DNA of 64,000 bases from Gentiana macrophylla. Its lineage: Eukaryota > Streptophyta > Magnoliopsida > Gentianales > Gentianaceae. Location: the NCBI GenBank assembly GCA_026214975.1, contig CM047814.1:16205541-16269540 (forward strand). Direction: 5' to 3'. The position numbers and the translations under genes are program-made. A model generated the notes under the pieces. The model ran no database searches and was not told where the DNA came from. It saw only the letters and a program-made list of their open reading frames with translations. This document shows positions 59,970 through 64,000 of this stretch, piece after piece (position 1 is the stretch's first letter; every line of letters starts with the position of its first letter).

Positions 59970-60978
59970 GGATCATTATCGTTGTTACTATATTTTTTGT
60001 CATAACTATATCTATTTTATTAAATGTTACTACTTCTTTTTCAGTTTTACTACATTTTTTCTATAACTACATCTATTTTATTGGCTGTTACTTTTTCTTT
60101 TTCAAGTGTTACTACAATTTTTTTTCCCTGTAACTACATATATTCATTGATTGTTACTATTAAGTTATTTAGCTGCAACTACACTACATATATTTTATTG
60201 ATTTGTTACTTCTTTTTTAATGTTACTATATTATTATTTTAATTGTTTTTTCCCCATTTCACGTTGTCAATTAGGGAGAGATTTTATGGTGCAACGGTTG
60301 TAGGAAGGTTATACCAAGTGGCATATATTAGAGCCTCTCATTTTTACTCTCTTTCACATAATACACTTTTATCGTGTGCGAGAGGTTAGAAATGAGTGGT
60401 TGTAATGTATGTCGGCAGAAACCTTCCTACAATGATTGTATTTTAAAATTTCACTCAATTAGGAGTTAATTAGTCAAAGGCTATTAATGTGTGGGAAAGA
60501 TACTTTGGACTGATTTTCTGTTCTTTTCAAAAGGTTCAATAAATGTCATTTCTGATTTTCTGTTCTTTCCACGTTTTATGGCATGTTATAAGGTTTACTC
60601 CTCGTCGGCAATTACTCCAAGATTTACCAAAAAAAAGGTATTTCGGTCCATTTATTTTAAAATTGTCATTTTTAATCACAAAAATAGAAGTTGTCCTTTC
60701 ATCCCTATTTATGATATTTCTTGTCCTTTTGGCCGCTTCCCCTTATTTTATATCTCACGTCAAATTATAAAATTGGGGGAAGGACCCAGAAGGACAAAAA
60801 AAAATCATAAATGAGGATAGAAGGACGTTACTACATTTTATGTGATTAAATGTAGTAACGGCCAATAAACAAGTAGTAACGACCAATAAACAAGTAGTAA
60901 CAGCCCATAAAATAGATAAAGTTACATAAAAAAAATGTAGTAATGTTAAAAAATTAATAGTAACAACCCTAAACCCTA
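59970..60978. repeat. Diverged inverted repeat blocks (GTTACTAC-type)
   Basis: The left block (59970-60240) consists of loose tandem units with GTTACTAC, T-runs and AACTACATCTATTTTATT. The right block (60825-60978) carries the same units in reverse complement (GTAGTAAC, AATAGATAAAGTTAC). The two arms face each other across about 580 bp, in which a MITE sits. No transposase or TSD was found; a foldback- or MULE-like element is possible. Confidence 0.55.
60276..60454. mobile_element. Mutator-like MITE
   Basis: 179 bp. The left end GAGAGATTTTATGGTGCAA...TTGTAGGAAGGTT and the complement of the right end (GTGAAATTTTAAAATACAA...TTGTAGGAAGGTT) are imperfect inverted repeats of about 37 bp. The 9-bp TSD TCAATTAGG (60267-60275 and 60455-60463) is the size made by Mutator-like elements. 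Confidence 0.75.
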
Positions 60979-61460
60979 AACTTTTTCAAAAAAAAAACCG
61001 CTGCTTTTCGGCAACCATGGCCGCCGTTAACTCCTCGCCGGTGCACATGGCCCCAGCCCGACTGCCATGGTAAACACCCCATGTTATCCGAAGTCCTCAA
61101 CCCAGAAGCTACGTTCTGCAACCCCCCACCGCTTACCTCCGGCATCTACCAAATCAACCCCGCCGTCTTCTTCACAGCTCACTACCACCGGCGAGTTCCT
61201 CATCCCCGTACCCTCCCCTCCCTCTTTCTCCCCTTCCGGTGCCATCCCAGTAAACGTCTGGCATCCATACAGCCACAACCAATCGCCGACATCTTTGCTC
61301 CTTCCGCCGGAAATTGCGGCTCCTTCCGCCCTCCCACAGCGGCGCAAAGAACTAAGGTATATCGATTCGGGTGGGACGGCGGCTTCCATGTTTGCATAAT
61401 TGTGATTCCATCTCTGTTTTTCTTTGCTGATTCAAGAATTTGATTCAAGGAGATGATTCA
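60966..61460 (+). other. GC-richer, possibly transcribed segment with telo-box
   Basis: It begins with CCCTAAACCCTAAAC (a telo-box, two telomere units) and is followed by locally GC-richer DNA with proline- and serine-rich open frames in two phases (61067-61399 and 61081-61443). This may be the 5' part of an unrecognised or truncated gene, or a gene piece captured by a transposon. No domain is recognised. Confidence 0.3.
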
Positions 61461-62098
61461 AGGGTGGACGGCGGCTTCCATAATTATGCAGGCTGACACA
61501 TGAGGCTATGTTAGGGCTTAGATTGTTTGGAATATTTTTTAAATTTAGTAAAAAGGGTATTTGGTAAGTTAAGGTAGTTTTGTCCTAATTAATAATCAGT
61601 TTTCTTGAATCCTGATAAATACATTAATCCGTCCTCCTTGGCAAAAACCTATATAAAAATCCCTCAGTTTTAATTATTTTTATTCTTCCCTAAAAAAATA
61701 TATTTTTATTCTTGATATCTAAAAGCTCACAAGTTTAAATAAGATTTAAAAAAGCTCTTAAATTTAATAACATTATTCCTGATATGTTCATCTATGTCTT
61801 TACTACATAATCTTAATAATGTTATTGCTTTGTCCTTAGAACATGACTTAGTGTTAAAGGGTTTGAGTATCGTAATGTGCAGCTGGAGCTGGAGTGTGGA
61901 GGTTCGAATACCGTAAAAGAACGACTTCTTTCAATCTGTTTGGGTTAATAGCAAGCCCCTGACTTTAAACTATTAGATTATCTGATTAACCTCATTATTC
62001 ATCCTGTGGGACAGAAGGAGTGGTGACGTTGGGGTTTAACCTTTTTAATAATGGTATTACTTTCAAATTATATTATATTCAACTGGCATGCATGAGAA

Positions 62099-62152
<54 letters not shown>

Positions 62153-62540
62153 AAGGAAAGAATATTATAATAAAACAAGTATCTATGCCTATCGATGGGT
62201 CCATATGGAGATGTGATTAAAACAAGTATCAATTAATGCCTAATGGATATGGGTCCATTTGGAGATGGAAGGGTGAAACAAGATGTAAAAAATTGTGTCA
62301 CAATGATTGATATAATGATCATATGCATTGTTGATCATTTAAATTTATCATTGTGTAAATCCACTATTATAAACCATATAGATTATCATTGTGTAATTTG
62401 TTATGACTAATGGCTGTGCACGCATCATTGTTTTTTTTAAAGTGTTGACACACATCTACTATATATTAGGGGAAGAACATTTCAGCGCCCTCAAAACTAA
62501 TGATACATTTTCTCACTTCGATATTGAATACATGGAGCCA
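61461..62540. other. Intergenic AT-rich DNA
   Basis: Only a (TA)n microsatellite at 62104-62151 and short chance frames. Confidence 0.4.
62104..62151. repeat. (TA)n microsatellite
   Basis: About 24 TA units. Confidence 0.95.
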
Positions 62541-62559
62541 CGTGAACGGAGGTCACGTT

Positions 62560-63695
62560 ACCAACTCAAATCTAAAAAAGAAAAAATAATTTTTTGCGAA
62601 ACGAGATGGGATTTTTCTTCAAATCCGGAACATGTCTGACTTTCCTAAGTGTTCTGACAACACTATCATGTGTCTTGATTCTAACCGTACCAATACCAGC
62701 AACCTTGCAAACAGCGCCGTTGCCCAACGAAACAACTCCACCTTAAACTAAATCATATGTGGAAAAGCAGTCCCTATTGGGACACATATGATACGTGCCA
62801 CTAGAATCCAAGATCCATTCATCAACAGACCTTAATTTATCATCAGCAAAGAAAATATCTCCATACCCTCATCTTCTACCACACTGGCCTGACCAGACTC
62901 TTTACCACGCTCTTTCTTCTGTTCACGCTTTTCTTTGTTCTTAAGATGAAAGAAATCAGATTTGATATGTCCAATCTTTTTATAATAGTTGCATGTCAAA
63001 TCTTTATGTCTGGGATTTAAAACATAATTTCCACTATCTGGCATCTGCATCCTTCTTATTTGATCTGCCCCGAACTACCAGCACGTCTGTCTGACTACTA
63101 CTACTACTACTAATAATACTACTTCCGCAGTTATATCTTTATCAATATGCTATTTCGATTTCAAAATCGACTTAATTTCTTTGTAAGAAATAATACCCTT
63201 ACCATAAAGCATCGTTTCCTTGAAATGCTTAAACGACTGAGGAAGCGAACACAATAACAACATGGCCTGATCCTCATCATCGATCTTAGCATCTATATTA
63301 CTCAAATCCATAAGTAGGGAATCAAATTTAACTAAGTGCGATAATATAGATGACCCTTGGATATCTGAAGCATATACAAACTCAAACTTTAAATAAAGCC
63401 TATTCGCATAGCGGTTTTCTTCATATATAAGGATTTTAATTTTTCCCACAATTCCTTAGCAGTAACCTTAGTGACAACCTCTCTTAAAACCTCATCGAAA
63501 GACACAAGATGATACGATCCGCCTTCTTGTCGAGACCATCAAACTCCTCATCTGACATTTTCTCCGGTTTTTCTCCTTCCCAGTTACGCAATATCGAAGC
63601 CCTCCCGAATCAAAGATGGCCTCCATATTCAACTGCCACATCCCGAAGTTGACGTTTCTGTCGAACTTCTCAAAATAATACTTAGTTACCGTCAT
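62560..63695 (-). pseudogene. Copia gag and protease start, frameshifted
   Basis: The minus strand opens at 63695 with MTVTKYYFEKFDRNVNFGMW, the usual gag start of this Copia group. It continues in shifted frames: [40 protein letters not shown], then a zinc knuckle CNYYKKIGHIKSDFFHLK near 62970 in which the last cysteine is replaced, and the protease block WILDSSGTYHMC near 62800 (usual DSG reads DSS). The text [10 protein letters not shown] near 62620 is the last recognisable piece; integrase, RT and RNase H are absent, so the element is truncated at about 62560. Confidence 0.85.
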
Positions 63696-63803
63696 GATGG
63701 CTAATTCTCAAACCTAGGCAAATCTCAACAAAACCTCGGAAAAAAAGCTCGACTCGAAAAAACACCCCGGCTTTGAAATAACCCCGGCTCCAAAACACCT
63801 CGG

Positions 63804-63814
63804 CTTTGATACCA
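63804..63814 (-). promoter_or_regulatory. Primer-binding site of the terminal Copia element
   Basis: The minus strand reads TGGTATCAAAG three bases after the LTR end; tRNA-iMet type. Confidence 0.8.
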
Positions 63815-63817
63815 GTT

Positions 63818-64000
63818 TGTTAGGAAAGAACAAACCGAGCGATAGCCCTTAACGATGGTAACACAAAATAACAAACGGAAGGAAAAAGACAAAACACCAA
63901 ATTTACGTGGTTTCCGGCAATATGCCGACTAATCCACGGGCGAAAGAGAAAATATTATATAGAGGAGGATTACAGAAGATACAAACTCTCCTGACGCCTA
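63818..64000 (-). repeat. 5' LTR (part) of the terminal Copia element
   Basis: On the minus strand the LTR ends ...TTTCCTAACA at 63818. It runs off the window at 64000. CTATATAATAT on the minus strand near 63950-63960 may be its TATA box. Confidence 0.7.

Noticed and set aside
1..64000. CRISPR arrays, bacterial operons, tRNA or rRNA genes
   Set aside because: Tandem repeats lack CRISPR spacing and the DNA is plant nuclear; tRNA-like matches are only primer-binding sites of retroelements.

Overview
The window is plant nuclear DNA, most likely from a eudicot. It is AT-rich, has intron-containing genes with GT-AG (once GC-AG) junctions, two PPR genes, plant-type tRNA-iMet and tRNA-Asp primer sites in LTR elements, and an endogenous plant pararetrovirus. 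The species cannot be fixed from sequence alone.

Three host genes are well supported. A largely intronless PPR gene (+, about 8872-11292) resembles Arabidopsis At1g79540; its 3' three quarters are one clean frame but its first 570 bases carry six or more small frameshifts. A 10-exon PPR gene (-, 14686-23524) is the EMB2654 (At2g41720) orthologue, needed in plastids for rps12 intron processing. It reconstructs to 822 codons with a single one-base gap, and its third intron holds a 5010-bp Copia element. An 18-exon RRP12-like ARM/HEAT ribosome-biogenesis gene (-, 25267-38251) is open throughout (1208 codons).

The rest is layered transposon sequence. 1-7860: a degraded Tat-type Ty3 element on the minus strand (integrase, a 76-bp tandem array, an antisense ORF, PPT and 3' LTR), with a 1410-bp solo LTR nested in it. 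39817-45290: an endogenous caulimovirid, florendovirus-like, with movement protein, truncated coat region, RT-RNase H and an overlapping second ORF, interrupted by a hAT-type MITE. 45846-47989: two related Copia-type LTRs almost abutting across a primer-binding site. 49510-56178: a complete non-autonomous Ty3-type element with TSD and no gag-pol, whose 3' LTR has lost 1.2 kb including the TATA box. 58100-64000: two minus-strand Copia remnants, a Mutator-like MITE, and a pair of diverged inverted repeat blocks.

The genes look independent and do not form a cluster; two encode organelle RNA factors and one a nucleolar factor. Many single-base indels occur: in EMB2654, in the At1g79540-like gene, in a Copia element with near-identical LTRs, and at CHG trinucleotides that differ between two LTRs of one element. 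Part of this may be uncorrected long-read base-calling error, so broken frames here should be confirmed before being called pseudogenes. I did not find a clear new biological system; the most unusual structures are the pararetrovirus with its nested MITE, the LTR-PBS-LTR junction, and the inverted-repeat region at 59970-60978.
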